Below, one piece after another: positions 37,320 to 46,987 of a DNA stretch of 64,000 nucleotides (positions within the stretch are counted from its first letter, which is position 1; every line of letters begins with the position of its first letter). Both the position numbers and the translations under genes were made by a program. Origin of the DNA: Desulfurococcus amylolyticus Z-533 (GTDB lineage: Archaea > Thermoproteota > Thermoprotei_A > Sulfolobales > Desulfurococcaceae); NCBI RefSeq assembly GCF_000513855.1, contig NZ_KI911318.1, positions 931,327 to 995,326 of the forward strand. The letters are read 5' to 3'. The notes beneath the pieces were generated by a model. It made no database searches. It saw only the letters and a program-made list of their open reading frames with translations, and was not told where the DNA came from.

Positions 37320-37619
37320 CTATTTATCCAGAGGAATATCGAGGCATTTATTATCCTCGGACTCCTCCATTAATTGGGTTTTCGCAAATCCCTGTTTTAA
37401 ATCGCTGAGGCAGCGTTTAACTAGCCTTATGTATTTCCGCGTTGGGTGAAGCGCGATATTGAGATACGCCCTGACTATAGCTGCAACCGTTGCCTCCTGT
37501 AGTATTATTATTTGATCGCTTAGTTTGAGTATTAATCTAACATGTCGATGCCCCTCAGGTATGCATGCAACTATTTCCTCTACGTCTTCATTCCTATATA
37601 TCTTGATCCCGTGGCCCAT
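37320..37619 (-). CDS. Hypothetical protein, 99 aa
   Basis: Not recognised. The 99-residue product starts MGHGIKIYRNEDVEEIVACIPEGHRHVRLILKLSDQIIILQEATVAAIVRAYLNI, with a His/Gly N-terminus and a helix that may contact nucleic acid or a partner. Its start overlaps the longer upstream gene (ends 37594) by 26 bp, so translation is probably coupled. Confidence 0.6.
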   Translation of the reverse strand: MGHGIKIYRNEDVEEIVACIPEGHRHVRLILKLSDQIIILQEATVAAIVRAYLNIALHPTRKYIRLVKRCLSDLKQGFAKTQLMEESEDNKCLDIPLDK

Positions 37620-38433
37620 TTAGATCCACTACTATAAGCTTATCGCTTAATCCAGGTATATTTTTCAGGAAAGAGTATTCTGGTGTGGCTACTAGGTATG
37701 TGTATATATGCGTGGAGTATAATCTATTAAAGGCGGAGAGATATAATTCTAGGTGTGGCTTACTGCAGTTATGAACGAGGCTGGATAATCTAGCAGTCCC
37801 TATGTTCTCGTGTATAAGCAGCCTGAATGCTTCGTCCAGTATCCCAGCATGGTTGACCTGGATTTCAGTGTTCTTTATGGCTTCTTCAGCTAGCCTGATG
37901 GCATTTAATAACTTGGCTTCACTACCAGCTAATCTTATACCTTTCAGGATTAATCTCTCGATTTCACCTCGAAGCCTCTGATATTCAATGTATTCTTCAT
38001 CACTTACATTCATGTTGCGAAGCTCCTTCAGTCTCTCACTGAATCTTAGGAGCTTCGAGATCGTGACGCTTAGCTCTAGCACTAGTTCTCCAGCACCCAT
38101 GATCCTCGATAAAGCAGTGTAAACGGTGATCACGTGTTGATCCTCTGTGCCACAATCATTTATTATTAACAATATGCTAAAGCACCTTGTGCTCGAGGCG
38201 AAGCTAGCCAGGTACTTGTATAGCTTCAGCAACCTGTTAACGGATTCCTCAAACACTAGTAATGGCGGAACCAGCTGTATAGTATGCGTCAGGATCGATA
38301 ACTCCCTCCCATACTTGTTAACCAGTATAGGATCCGTGAAAACTATCTTGATGTAGGGCTCACATGCCTCAATCCTGAAAGAATCACGCCCCCACGTCCC
38401 AATCAGGTCTTTAATCAACTCATTGATCTTCAT
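37594..38433 (-). CDS. Hypothetical protein, 279 aa
   Basis: Not recognised. The protein is mostly helical (KLLRFSERLKELRNM, YIEYQRLRGEIERLILKGIRLAGSEAKLLNAIRLAEEAIKN), with an alpha/beta N-terminal part (EACEPYIKIVFTDPILV). It contains a run of cysteines (TRCFSILL, NDCGTEDQ, VHNCSKPH). It overlaps the 99-aa gene by 26 bp; both genes lie downstream of the PfkB kinase on the same strand. Confidence 0.6.
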   Translation of the reverse strand: MKINELIKDLIGTWGRDSFRIEACEPYIKIVFTDPILVNKYGRELSILTHTIQLVPPLLVFEESVNRLLKLYKYLASFASSTRCFSILLIINDCGTEDQHVITVYTALSRIMGAGELVLELSVTISKLLRFSERLKELRNMNVSDEEYIEYQRLRGEIERLILKGIRLAGSEAKLLNAIRLAEEAIKNTEIQVNHAGILDEAFRLLIHENIGTARLSSLVHNCSKPHLELYLSAFNRLYSTHIYTYLVATPEYSFLKNIPGLSDKLIVVDLNGPRDQDI

Positions 38434-38449
38434 TTTATATAGCCCATAA

Positions 38450-39376
38450 CTAGAATCCAGGTATTCCAGTCTCCTTACTAATAGTACTTAGCTCTAGGTG
38501 CTTAATAAATAGATCTCTATCCCAGCATAGAATGCTTCCCCTGCAGAGAGTCTTTAATGCTCCTGCAGCCACTCCATGTCTAAGAGCTGTCATCACGTCC
38601 CTTGTATCAATATACGACGCGTTGAAGAATGCATTAAATGCATCGCCAGCCCCTGTTGTATCAACCGGGTTGCCCAGGGGTTTTACATATGCGTGATATA
38701 TACTGCCATCTCCTAGTACAGCAGCAGCCCCCTTACTGCCTAGTTTAATCACTAAGACCTCCACCCCTAGTTTAAATAGTTCACCTGGCTTTATTTTACT
38801 AGTTAACTCGTTGAATTCACTACTATTCAGGAAGAGTGTGTCCACGTGCTTCAACACTGCTTCCAATGTTCCTCGCCGGGTATTCACGTAGATCCCTGGA
38901 TCATAGCTCACCACTGCCCCATGAACCCTTTCTACGATTCCGGCTGCTCTCTCAGGGTGTAAAGTAGCCATGTGAACTACACTGGCCGAATCAAGTATTT
39001 CCTGACTTATCTTATCCGGTGATAGATATGCGTTAGCGCCGAGGCTCCTAATCATAGATCTCGAGCCATCCGGGTAAATCACCGATATGACAATCCCTGG
39101 TGATGCATTGAGGTACGTTATATGTGATATGTCAACGCCTAGTCTCCTTATTGATTCCAGGTGGGATTTCACCAGTAGGTGATCCGCAACCGATGCTACA
39201 AGCACAGCCCTGTGTCCATAGTGCGATACAGCCACGGCATAATTTGAGGCTGCCCCACCAGGCCTTATATCGATGTCCCTCGCGTTCACGCTTTCATCTA
39301 TTCCTGGCGCTTTATCAATGTATACGGCTATGTCTATGTTAAAATTACCTATGCTTACATGTATCGGGGTACCCAT
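38450..39376 (-). CDS. PfkB-family carbohydrate kinase
   Basis: This 308-aa ribokinase-like enzyme has IDIRPGGAASNYAVAVSHYG (substrate motif 1), SVVHMATLHPE, FLNSSEFNELT, and the ATP-site anion hole and catalytic Asp in DTTGAGDAFNAFF. The gene lies 17 bp after a uridine phosphorylase gene, so nucleoside breakdown is a likely context. It could be an ADP- or ATP-dependent ribose-1-phosphate kinase, a nucleoside kinase or ribokinase. The exact substrate cannot be told. Confidence 0.88.
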   Translation of the reverse strand: MGTPIHVSIGNFNIDIAVYIDKAPGIDESVNARDIDIRPGGAASNYAVAVSHYGHRAVLVASVADHLLVKSHLESIRRLGVDISHITYLNASPGIVISVIYPDGSRSMIRSLGANAYLSPDKISQEILDSASVVHMATLHPERAAGIVERVHGAVVSYDPGIYVNTRRGTLEAVLKHVDTLFLNSSEFNELTSKIKPGELFKLGVEVLVIKLGSKGAAAVLGDGSIYHAYVKPLGNPVDTTGAGDAFNAFFNASYIDTRDVMTALRHGVAAGALKTLCRGSILCWDRDLFIKHLELSTISKETGIPGF

Positions 39377-39393
39377 ATATAGTCACGACTCTC

Positions 39394-40248
39394 CTAGTGT
39401 TTAGATGCGGCTTGCTTAATAATTGACGCACTTATATACTTCTTACCCCTCCGCTTAACCTCTTCATCCCATTCACTCAGTATTTTCACTGCTTCATTAG
39501 CTACTTTTATAGCGTCCTCTACCCCAGCGTTCACCACGAATTCCTCGGTCTCCCTATTAGCTATGGCTGCACACACGGCTCCGGCTCTGAGCCCATATAT
39601 ATTTGCAAGCGTGAAGATTAAGGCTGCCTCCATCTCGAAGTTTAACACGTTAACGCTCCTGAGATACTGTACGAGGCCTCTTTGAAACGGGGGTAGATAG
39701 TCTTTGAAGCCTGGTCTCTCCTGCCCCACGTAGAAGCTATCGCTGCTAGCCGTTAACCCCACGTGATATCTTACTCCAAGAATTTCGGCAGCCTCTATCA
39801 GTGCTAAGACTACATCATAGCTTGCTACAGCGGGGTATTCAGGCATAACATAGTGTTTACTGGTCCCCTCTAACCTGACCGCTCCAGTGGATATTATTAT
39901 ATCTCCCACACTTATACCCCTTGTGAGAGCCCCGGTTGTCCCGACCCGTATAAATGTATCCCCACCCACTCTTGCAAGCTCCTCTATAGCTATCGCTGTA
40001 GCCGGTGCTCCTATGCCGGTACTTGCAGCTGAGATAAATACTCCCTTATAATAGCCGCTATACGTCACGTATTCTCTATGCTTTGCAACACTCCATGCCT
40101 TATCCCAGAAGCTAGCTATCCATGGCACTCTATCGGGGTCCCCAGGTAAGAGAATGTAACGGCTTACATCCCCCGGCTTCACTTGTAAATGGTATTGTCT
40201 ACCCTCCTCGCTTTCGGGGCGACTCGCGCTCTTGAGCCTCTCACTCAT
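39394..40248 (-). CDS. Uridine phosphorylase-like nucleoside phosphorylase
   Basis: The 284-aa protein belongs to the PNP/UDP family. It has GDPDRVPWIASFWDKAW (phosphate binding), IRVGTTGALTRGI, and the signature NVLNFEMEAALIFTLANIYGLRAGAVCAAIANRETEEF, which is nearer uridine phosphorylases than the PNP at 5334. It releases a base and ribose-1-phosphate. The stop is 17 bp upstream of the PfkB start. upp at 32.4 kb can reuse uracil. Confidence 0.88.
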   Translation of the reverse strand: MSERLKSASRPESEEGRQYHLQVKPGDVSRYILLPGDPDRVPWIASFWDKAWSVAKHREYVTYSGYYKGVFISAASTGIGAPATAIAIEELARVGGDTFIRVGTTGALTRGISVGDIIISTGAVRLEGTSKHYVMPEYPAVASYDVVLALIEAAEILGVRYHVGLTASSDSFYVGQERPGFKDYLPPFQRGLVQYLRSVNVLNFEMEAALIFTLANIYGLRAGAVCAAIANRETEEFVVNAGVEDAIKVANEAVKILSEWDEEVKRRGKKYISASIIKQAASKH

Positions 40249-40267
40249 TTCATTGCCCCCTTGTATT

Positions 40268-40792
40268 TTACTTTATATCTTCTTCGAATATTTCAGTATT
40301 TAAGGTAATGGTATCTATGATCCCGTAGGTATGTCTCCCAGTTATGTAACCACATGCCTCACCCGGGTTTAATACTAGTTTACCATTTATGTGTTCACTC
40401 CTAGCTATATGGGTGTGCCCGTAGAGCAGTATATCGGTGTCGATGGATTTAGCGAGGGCGTCCACTATTTTCTCCGTTGTAGATGCGTCTCCGTATCCAT
40501 GCATTATGAATATTCTCCTACCCCCTATCTCCAGTATGGTTGGCTCGCTATAGAATATCCATCCATAGCCCGAGGACAGCTTATTCAATAAGTATATGTC
40601 ACCATCGTTATTCCCCTTAACAATAATAAGTTTAACACCACCGATCTCCTCCCTTATAGCTTTAAGGGTGAACGGACTTACAATGTCTCCGAGGTGGATT
40701 ATGAGCTCTACATTATGGTCAGATAACCTTCTAAGAATTCTCCTGGTTGCATGAATATTGTCATGTGTATCGCTTAATACACCAATGATCAT
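40268..40792 (-). CDS. Metallophosphoesterase (MJ0936/YfcE type)
   Basis: The 174-aa phosphodiesterase has the full metal-site set: GVLSDTHDN (D-x-H), IIHLGDIVS (GD), VKGNND (GN-D), IFIMHG (H), and LYGHTHIA (GHTH). Family members hydrolyse phosphodiesters with Mn or Ni; the natural substrate is unknown. I prefer ATG 40792, because the GGTG sits where a ribosome-binding site should; GTG 40804 would overlap it. Confidence 0.9.
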   Translation of the reverse strand: MIIGVLSDTHDNIHATRRILRRLSDHNVELIIHLGDIVSPFTLKAIREEIGGVKLIIVKGNNDGDIYLLNKLSSGYGWIFYSEPTILEIGGRRIFIMHGYGDASTTEKIVDALAKSIDTDILLYGHTHIARSEHINGKLVLNPGEACGYITGRHTYGIIDTITLNTEIFEEDIK

Positions 40793-40850
40793 CGAGGACA
40801 CCACGGTTTAAAAGCGCTGTGAAAAACTATTCGTGGTTCCACAAGTGAAA

Positions 40851-41429
40851 CTACTCGACACTAATCTTGAATCCCTCTTTCCCTTTACCAGCTTTCTTGA
40901 GTTTTACTTCTAAAACACCATTCTTATACGAGGCTTTAGCTGAGGATGGATCTACTTTACTCGGTAGTTCGACCTCCTTATAATACCTCCTGTTCGTATC
41001 ACTGGCGTTGATGATAAGTGTTCTACCGTCATCGGATACCTTTACATCGATCTTATCTTTCTCTACACCGGGGATCTCAGCTATAACCGTGACTTCATCG
41101 CCTGATTCAAATACATCTATTAATGGCTCCCTTTCCTCTGTGATCACAGGCTTACCGCGCTCCCTCCTCATATTGCCGAATTCCCTGACCACCGGTTTTC
41201 CATCAGGGCCTATTGTTATACTGAAGCCGTATACATACGGCCTTATACCTTGTCTTTCAAGCTGGCGCTCTATCTCCCTGAATTCTTCAGGGGTGAGTCC
41301 TCTACTGAATCTACGCATTAAATCCAATACCATTCTCTCCATGTCTTCAAACATCTTGTCTATTTCGTCGAAGAGGTCCTCGCTCCAGAAGGGCCTCCTC
41401 CTTCTACGATACCACCAGTCATCCTCCAC
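40851..41429 (-). CDS. Small heat-shock protein, Hsp20/alpha-crystallin family
   Basis: The 192-residue chaperone prevents aggregation at high temperature. The N-terminal region is long, basic then acidic (WWYRRRRRPFWSEDLFDEIDKMFEDMERMVLDLMRRFS). The alpha-crystallin domain follows: PLIDVFESGDEVTVIAEIPGVEKDKIDVKVSDDGRTLIINA...YKNGVLEVKLKK. The C-terminal ISV is the I-x-I/V motif needed for oligomers. It has its own promoter region opposite YjbQ. Confidence 0.94.
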   Translation of the reverse strand: MEDDWWYRRRRRPFWSEDLFDEIDKMFEDMERMVLDLMRRFSRGLTPEEFREIERQLERQGIRPYVYGFSITIGPDGKPVVREFGNMRRERGKPVITEEREPLIDVFESGDEVTVIAEIPGVEKDKIDVKVSDDGRTLIINASDTNRRYYKEVELPSKVDPSSAKASYKNGVLEVKLKKAGKGKEGFKISVE

Positions 41430-41520
41430 AGGGTATCACCACTACTAAAATATAGTGTATTCGGCCTATATTAAGTTTAATAATATTTTAAACACGCTAG
41501 CGGATAATATTATTTCCTAG

Positions 41521-41946
41521 GTGATCACTGTGAAAATATACCATCACACTGTGAGGTTCTCGACCAACGCTCAGTTCCAATTAATAGATGTAACGAGGAC
41601 GGTCGAGGAGGCTGTGGCTAAATCGGGCGTCTTAAACGGTATCGTCCTTATTCATGCTCCCCATGCAACAGCAGCCATAATACTTAATGAACACGAGGAG
41701 GGGTTAATCAATGATATACTTGATAAGCTAAGGGATCTCACGGAGCCGGGAAGCAGAAGGTGGAGGCATAACATGATAGATGATAATGCTCATGCACACA
41801 TTGGCTCAGCAATTATAGGGGCTGAGAGGATCATCCCGGTTATAAATGGGAGGATAGCTAGAGGAACTTGGCAGAATATATTTTTCGTTGAAATGGATGG
41901 CCCACGTTCAAATAGGGAGGTTGTGATAACAGTTATTGGTGAGTGA
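41521..41946 (+). CDS. YjbQ-family protein (UPF0047)
   Basis: The 141-aa protein begins at GTG 41521. The diagnostic segments are [23 protein letters not shown] and [43 protein letters not shown], the UPF0047 signature. Related proteins have secondary thiamin-phosphate synthase activity in vitro, but the true role is unknown. pncB starts 2 bp after its stop, so they form an operon. Confidence 0.93.
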   Translation: MITVKIYHHTVRFSTNAQFQLIDVTRTVEEAVAKSGVLNGIVLIHAPHATAAIILNEHEEGLINDILDKLRDLTEPGSRRWRHNMIDDNAHAHIGSAIIGAERIIPVINGRIARGTWQNIFFVEMDGPRSNREVVITVIGE

Positions 41947-41947
41947 T

Positions 41948-43123
41948 ATGAGGTTCTATATAGCCTGCGAGAACGAGATACTGGATGGATCCGCAACAGA
42001 CGTGTACTTCACGAGGACCTATAAGATACTTAAAGCCAAGGGTGTCAGGAAGAAGGTTAGGATGGAATTCCATGTAATGAGGCTGCCCAAGGGCTATGAA
42101 TGGGCTGTATATGCTGGACTCGAGGAGGTACTTTACTTACTGAAGGATAAGCCGGTGACAGTATACTCTATGCCTGAGGGAACACTGTTTAAGGCTGGCG
42201 AGCCGTTACTTATCATAGAAGGCTACTATGATGACTTCGCATTATATGAGACAGCCGTGCTTGGCATACTTAGACACTACTCGAGCATAGCTAGTAAGGC
42301 GGCACGTATTAAGAGGCTTGCAATGGATAAAACAATACTCTTCTTCGGGCTTAGAGCCGTCCACCCTGTAATAGCTCCTATGGTTGATCGAGCAGCATAC
42401 ATCGGTGGGGCTGATGCCGTCTCAGGGGTTCTAAGCGAGAAATATTTGGGGATTAAGCCGTCGGGGACGATGCCTCATGCATTAATACTGGTCCTTGGCG
42501 ATCAGAGAGAGGCGTGGAAAGCATTTGATGATGTGGTAGAGCCTAGTGTACCCAGGATTATGCTTGTAGATACGTTATTCGATGAACGCGAGGAAGCATT
42601 GATGGCTGCCAAATTATTGGGTGATAGGCTATATGGCGTTAGATTGGATACGCCTAGCAGTAGACGCGGCGACATGAGGCAAATAGTGGAAGAGGTTAGA
42701 TGGACCCTCGATGTAAACGGGTTTAAACACGTTAAAATAGTTGTAAGCGGAGGGCTGGATGAAAAGGAAATCGTGAGGCTCAGAGACATCGTAGACGCCT
42801 TCGGTGTTGGGACAAGTATATCGATGCCCCCCAGCGTCGACATCAGTGCTGATATTGTTGAGGTATACGATAACGATGCATGGAGACCCTTCACAAAGAG
42901 GGGTAAGCTACCTGGAGCCAAACAGGTATTCAGGAAGAGGCCGGGGTTAAATGACATTGTTACACTAATGGAGAACCATGGTGAAATACCCAGTGGATAT
43001 ACCCCGCTTCTAGTTAAATACATTGATAATGGTGAACTGGTAAGGAAGCCACCTACTATAGAAGACATTAGGAGATACGTTATCGAGCAGCTTAGAGAGG
43101 TACCAGAGCCCTCTCTCGAATAG
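41948..43123 (+). CDS. pncB: Nicotinate phosphoribosyltransferase
   Basis: The enzyme makes nicotinate mononucleotide from nicotinate and PRPP for NAD salvage. The 391-aa product has the NAPRTase layout: [17 protein letters not shown] at the N-terminus, [47 protein letters not shown], and the sugar-phosphate site [12 protein letters not shown] with [12 protein letters not shown] 41948 follows GGTGAG 5 nt away and is better than the TTG at 41936. It is co-transcribed with YjbQ. Confidence 0.9.
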   Translation: MRFYIACENEILDGSATDVYFTRTYKILKAKGVRKKVRMEFHVMRLPKGYEWAVYAGLEEVLYLLKDKPVTVYSMPEGTLFKAGEPLLIIEGYYDDFALYETAVLGILRHYSSIASKAARIKRLAMDKTILFFGLRAVHPVIAPMVDRAAYIGGADAVSGVLSEKYLGIKPSGTMPHALILVLGDQREAWKAFDDVVEPSVPRIMLVDTLFDEREEALMAAKLLGDRLYGVRLDTPSSRRGDMRQIVEEVRWTLDVNGFKHVKIVVSGGLDEKEIVRLRDIVDAFGVGTSISMPPSVDISADIVEVYDNDAWRPFTKRGKLPGAKQVFRKRPGLNDIVTLMENHGEIPSGYTPLLVKYIDNGELVRKPPTIEDIRRYVIEQLREVPEPSLE

Positions 43124-43125
43124 CC

Positions 43126-43800
43126 TTACTGACTAAGCCTCCTAATCAACCTGCTTAACTCGGAGAGATTATTAATAGCTATGTATTTTTCAACCGGATC
43201 AATCCATGGCGTATCATAGAGGGATTTAAAGACTTGTCTAACCAGTACTACGTGTTCTCTGAGGTCTTTCAAACCTTGCTCTATCACGGCTAGGTTTACT
43301 GGTTTATCGTCGACATATATTACCAGGTCATGAGTCTCAAGGATTTCCATGAGTGCTTTAAGCCTTGACTCGGTGTTCTCCTCGACTACGTATATGTATT
43401 TGAAATAATCTGTAAACCCATCTATATAGATTCTATGTGTTTTCAACCCATAGATGTCATCCCTGTGCCCCACGTGGTACAGATCCACCTGGTTTTTCAG
43501 AGTGTTTAATACCGGCTTCACGCCTGGAAGGCTTCTCGAATACTCTATCCTTTTCTCCCAATACCTGGTGATTAATTCATCGAATAAACTACTCGAGAAG
43601 TCCGGAATGTATCTAGGCCATAAATCCTCCCTTAATACGCTAAGGCTCTCCGTTAAATACTCAAGGTATAGTAGTTGCCTCGCGTAATCTATAGTCATCC
43701 CTGTTAAAGCTGGGAAGTCTTCAAGATAGAATAATGGTATCCCCCTATAGCTATCGATGAGTACTCCATCGTAATCTAATGCAACAGCTATCTTAGCCAT
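43126..43800 (-). CDS. HAD-superfamily hydrolase
   Basis: This 224-aa protein (ATG 43800, GGGTG upstream) carries motif I IAVALDYDGVLIDSY (nucleophile Asp), a helical cap (GITDYARQLLYLEYLTESLSVLRED), YHVGHRD in the motif II region, and a motif IV-like VIYVDDKPVNLAVIEQGLKDL. The substrate is unknown. It is convergent with pncB, 2 bp apart, so both genes end together. Confidence 0.8.
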   Translation of the reverse strand: MAKIAVALDYDGVLIDSYRGIPLFYLEDFPALTGMTIDYARQLLYLEYLTESLSVLREDLWPRYIPDFSSSLFDELITRYWEKRIEYSRSLPGVKPVLNTLKNQVDLYHVGHRDDIYGLKTHRIYIDGFTDYFKYIYVVEENTESRLKALMEILETHDLVIYVDDKPVNLAVIEQGLKDLREHVVLVRQVFKSLYDTPWIDPVEKYIAINNLSELSRLIRRLSQ

Positions 43801-43860
43801 GTAAAGCACCCAACTTATATCAGTGTGTAACTCTAATTAAAATCATGGGGATAACGGTGG

Positions 43861-44862
43861 ATGAGAGGCTTTAACCACTGTATACTGGATCACTACTACT
43901 TGAGGCTAGTAAACAATTGCTTATTCGTCGTGGTAGGGAACAAGCACTTAGACTACGGCTTCGTAGGGTATGTTAAATACTGTCCATCACTAGCTGGCTC
44001 ATCAATATGGGTGTTTAAAGGTGTTCCCCTGGAGAGGCTTGTCAAATGGTATGATGTCAGAGAGGTTCACGGCTTTACACCGTGGAAAATCTATGTGCCC
44101 CACTATGATGCAGTACTACCATATGTTCCAAGGGGTTTCATAGTTGATCTCTATGACCCGGTGAACCGCTTACTCGAGATAATTAGTTCCCCTAGAGACA
44201 GCTTGGAAGAACACGTTGTTGGCTTCACAGAGCAACTCGGTAGCCTAGTGAACGGGTTAACGGGGCTCGGCGTCTCAGGCTCTATTCTCCCCGGTATACA
44301 TAACACGCTTTACAGTGATGTTGATATAGTGGTTTACGGGTGGAGGAGGGCGGTGGATATAGTGGAATCGATTAGGGAGAACAAAGATATATTTAAGCCG
44401 TTCACCGGGGGAAAGCTATTGGAATGGGCTCACAGGATTGCTGGTAAGACAGGTTTAACGCTTAAGCAGGTTTTATCCCTATATAGAAACTGGAGACGAG
44501 GCTTATTTAATGACAGGGAGTACTCTATCCTGTACAATAATGATATAAGCGGTTTTCTCACTAGTGAAGCAGAGTTTAAAACTATTGGAAGCGTACTAGC
44601 AAGGGTGGAGATTAAGGGGGGTATAGAGGCGTTAAACTATCCCTCGGTAAGCGGTGTCGAGAATTATACTATTTTCGAGGGCGCTAAGCCATTGATGGAT
44701 GTTACATATATTGAGAGCTTTGAGTCACTGTATATCCCCATACTTTATGAGGGTGGCAAAGCCGTAGTAAAGGGGCTTCTCCAATGTAGCAATACTACTT
44801 GTAGAATACTAGTTGGGGGAGTGGAGGAGAAAGGATTCATCATGCCTGGTGATACTGCTTGA
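43861..44862 (+). CDS. Nucleotidyltransferase-domain protein (COG1665-like)
   Basis: The 333-aa product contains a nucleotidyltransferase core near residues 135-165: GVSGSILPGIHNTLYSDVDIVVYG, a GS...DxD pattern that binds metal and nucleotide. The N-terminal ~100 residues are unassigned and the C-terminal half is alpha/beta (TYIESFESLYIPILYEGG...). This type resembles archaeal COG1665 proteins; the substrate is unknown. Its stop overlaps the start of the next gene by 4 bp (TTGA), so the two proteins likely act together. Confidence 0.7.
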   Translation: MRGFNHCILDHYYLRLVNNCLFVVVGNKHLDYGFVGYVKYCPSLAGSSIWVFKGVPLERLVKWYDVREVHGFTPWKIYVPHYDAVLPYVPRGFIVDLYDPVNRLLEIISSPRDSLEEHVVGFTEQLGSLVNGLTGLGVSGSILPGIHNTLYSDVDIVVYGWRRAVDIVESIRENKDIFKPFTGGKLLEWAHRIAGKTGLTLKQVLSLYRNWRRGLFNDREYSILYNNDISGFLTSEAEFKTIGSVLARVEIKGGIEALNYPSVSGVENYTIFEGAKPLMDVTYIESFESLYIPILYEGGKAVVKGLLQCSNTTCRILVGGVEEKGFIMPGDTA

Positions 44863-45455
44863 ACAATATACTTAGAGTGCTCGCACTCTATGAGCTAAAT
44901 GCTTCAAGGACTTTATCCAGGCTTACATGTCTAGCGGCGAGAATCCTTGGCGTTGACGCAGTTATTCTTCTAGGTGACACGGTATCCCCGTTAATTATTA
45001 AATGGCTCTATGAGAAATGCGGCCTCAGAGTACTCGGGGTTACGGGTAGGCTTGACGATGAATCAATACCCCAGTATCTGAAAAGCATTGGAGGCTTACT
45101 AGATGGTAGGGTAGTCGAGTTAAAGAACCATAAAATAACGGGGCTCGGGGCTTCACCAATAACCCAAGTATATGGAAAAATAGATGTTCTCGCCACGTTT
45201 AAACCCGGCTTCATGATGGACTGCTGTAACATCTATAGTGATGTAGCTGGGAGAATAATAGAGGCCGTGAATCCATCGCTAACCTTAGCCGGGGGATGCA
45301 GAGACCCATGTATGGCTGGCAGAGTGATCGCGCCGGGCAGTATTCAGAAGGACTACCTAGCATATGTGGAATTCAGAGATGGTGACTATGCTGCGGAAAT
45401 AATTAGCTTCAGAAATCTTCTACGTGATCTACACCTAGAAGCTCCATCTTTCTAA
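44859..45455 (+). CDS. Calcineurin-like phosphoesterase fold, metal ligands replaced
   Basis: The 198-aa TTG-start protein shows the order of a metallophosphoesterase: LRVLALYELNAS where D-x-H is expected, AVILLGDTVSPLI (GD kept), LGVTGRLDDES where GN-D/H is expected, and LTLAGGCRDPCMAG where GHxH is expected. Several ligands are missing, so it may be inactive or use other chemistry. It also carries pairs of cysteines (DCCN, CRDPC). It is translationally coupled to the upstream nucleotidyltransferase. Confidence 0.55.
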   Translation: MNNILRVLALYELNASRTLSRLTCLAARILGVDAVILLGDTVSPLIIKWLYEKCGLRVLGVTGRLDDESIPQYLKSIGGLLDGRVVELKNHKITGLGASPITQVYGKIDVLATFKPGFMMDCCNIYSDVAGRIIEAVNPSLTLAGGCRDPCMAGRVIAPGSIQKDYLAYVEFRDGDYAAEIISFRNLLRDLHLEAPSF

Positions 45456-45555
45456 AATAGGGTGCCGGCGGTTTTACGTCTTGAAGAATATTTTTAAGCA
45501 ATTAGGGTAGAAGATGAATGGCTCCAACTCTAACCATGTAGAACAGAGAGATATC

Positions 45556-45568
45556 ATATATTTAAATA
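45556..45568 (+). promoter_or_regulatory. TATA box of the acyl-CoA synthetase gene
   Basis: ATATATTTAAATA at 45556-45568 is a strong TATA element. Its spacing predicts a transcription start near 45585, leaving GGTGTGGAAAC as ribosome-binding site for ATG 45602 and excluding the upstream ATG at 45572. Confidence 0.55.
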
Positions 45569-45601
45569 CATATGTTATTTAGCATTGATTGGTGTGGAAA
45601 C

Positions 45602-46987
45602 ATGGTTAAGGAATTATTCAGGCCCAGAAGCATAGCCGTGATAGGTGCTAGCCGCACCCCAGGAAAAATAGGATACATAGTGCTTAGAAACATCAAGGGA
45701 TATGGGTTCCAGGGTAAAGTATACCCTATAAATCCTCACGCAGATGAAATACTGGGGTATAAGGCGTATCCATCGATACTAGATGTGCCAGATGAAGTCG
45801 ACGTAGCCATAGTAACTGTGCCAGCCGATAATGTACCAGAAGTAATCGAGGAGTCGGGTAGGAAAGGCGTTAAAGTAGCGGTTGTAATTACATCTGGATT
45901 CTCCGAAGTAGGTAACGTAGAGTTAGAGAACAAAATTGTTGAGACGGCTAGGAAATATGGAATGAGGATTCTTGGCCCCAATATCTTCGGATATGTGTAT
46001 ACGCCTTCAAATATAAACGCTACCTTCGGCCCCCTGGAGGTTGCAAGAGGCAGTATAGCACTCATCTCGCAGAGCGGGGCACTAGGTATAGCGTTAATGG
46101 GCTGGACAATAATGAATGAAATAGGCTTGTCGGCGCTGCTAAGCGTAGGAAACATGGCGGACCTGGATGTAGCTGAGCTCTCAGAATACCTTGCAGATGA
46201 TCCCGACACAAGGGTTATAACAATATATCTCGAGGGAATAAAGCCTGGTAGAGGAGGGGAATTCATTAAAAAGATGAGGGAGGTCACGTTAAAGAAGCCC
46301 GTTGTAGTAATAAAGGCAGGTAGAAGCAGACGCGGTGCAGCTGCAGCTGCGAGCCATACTGGTAGCTTGGCGGGCAGCGATAATCTCTATGAGGCAGCAT
46401 TTAAGCAGGCAGGCATTATTAGGGCATATACTGTGGAGGAGATGTTCGACATAGCCAGAGTCTTCGCGGCACAACCATTGCCCAGGGGCGAGAACACCAT
46501 AATAATAACCAATGGCGGCGGGGTAGGAGTCCTCGCCACCGATGCCGCGGAATTTAATGATGTGAAATTACTTGAACCAAGCCAGGAGCTCAAGGAGAGA
46601 CTTAAGACCACTATGCCGTGGTTCGGTAGCGCTAAGAACCCGGTTGACTTAACTGGGCAGGCCGTTGTAGATAACTATGTTAAAGCATTAAAGATAGCTG
46701 CTGAATCAAGCGAGGTCGACAACATAGTCATACTATATTGTAGAACAGCTGTACTGGATCCGCGCGAACTAGCTAAGGCCATAGTAGAGCTCTATGAATC
46801 AGAGCATATAAGTAAGACAACGGTAGTCGGCTTCGTAGGCGGCGAGGACACATATGAGGCAATAAAGTACCTGAACAGACATGATATACCCGCTTATCCA
46901 TCGCCTGAGAGAGCGGTTTACGCGCTTTCAAAAATGATATGGTATAGAAGATACCTGGAGGCTAGAAAAGCCTCGCCCCAGGCTTAA
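45602..46987 (+). CDS. NDP-forming acyl-CoA synthetase, alpha subunit
   Basis: The enzyme makes ATP from ADP as acyl-CoA is split to acid and CoA, the energy step of archaeal peptide and sugar fermentation. It has LFRPRSIAVIGASRTPGKIGYIVLRNIKGYGF (CoA-binding), ALISQSGALGIALMGW, and AAAASHTGSLAGSDNLYEAAFKQ with the phosphohistidine. At 461 aa it is an alpha subunit; the beta subunit is not in the window. ATG 45602 is preferred over 45572. It overlaps the convergent tRNA-binding gene by 26 bp. Confidence 0.93.
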   Translation: MVKELFRPRSIAVIGASRTPGKIGYIVLRNIKGYGFQGKVYPINPHADEILGYKAYPSILDVPDEVDVAIVTVPADNVPEVIEESGRKGVKVAVVITSGFSEVGNVELENKIVETARKYGMRILGPNIFGYVYTPSNINATFGPLEVARGSIALISQSGALGIALMGWTIMNEIGLSALLSVGNMADLDVAELSEYLADDPDTRVITIYLEGIKPGRGGEFIKKMREVTLKKPVVVIKAGRSRRGAAAAASHTGSLAGSDNLYEAAFKQAGIIRAYTVEEMFDIARVFAAQPLPRGENTIIITNGGGVGVLATDAAEFNDVKLLEPSQELKERLKTTMPWFGSAKNPVDLTGQAVVDNYVKALKIAAESSEVDNIVILYCRTAVLDPRELAKAIVELYESEHISKTTVVGFVGGEDTYEAIKYLNRHDIPAYPSPERAVYALSKMIWYRRYLEARKASPQA

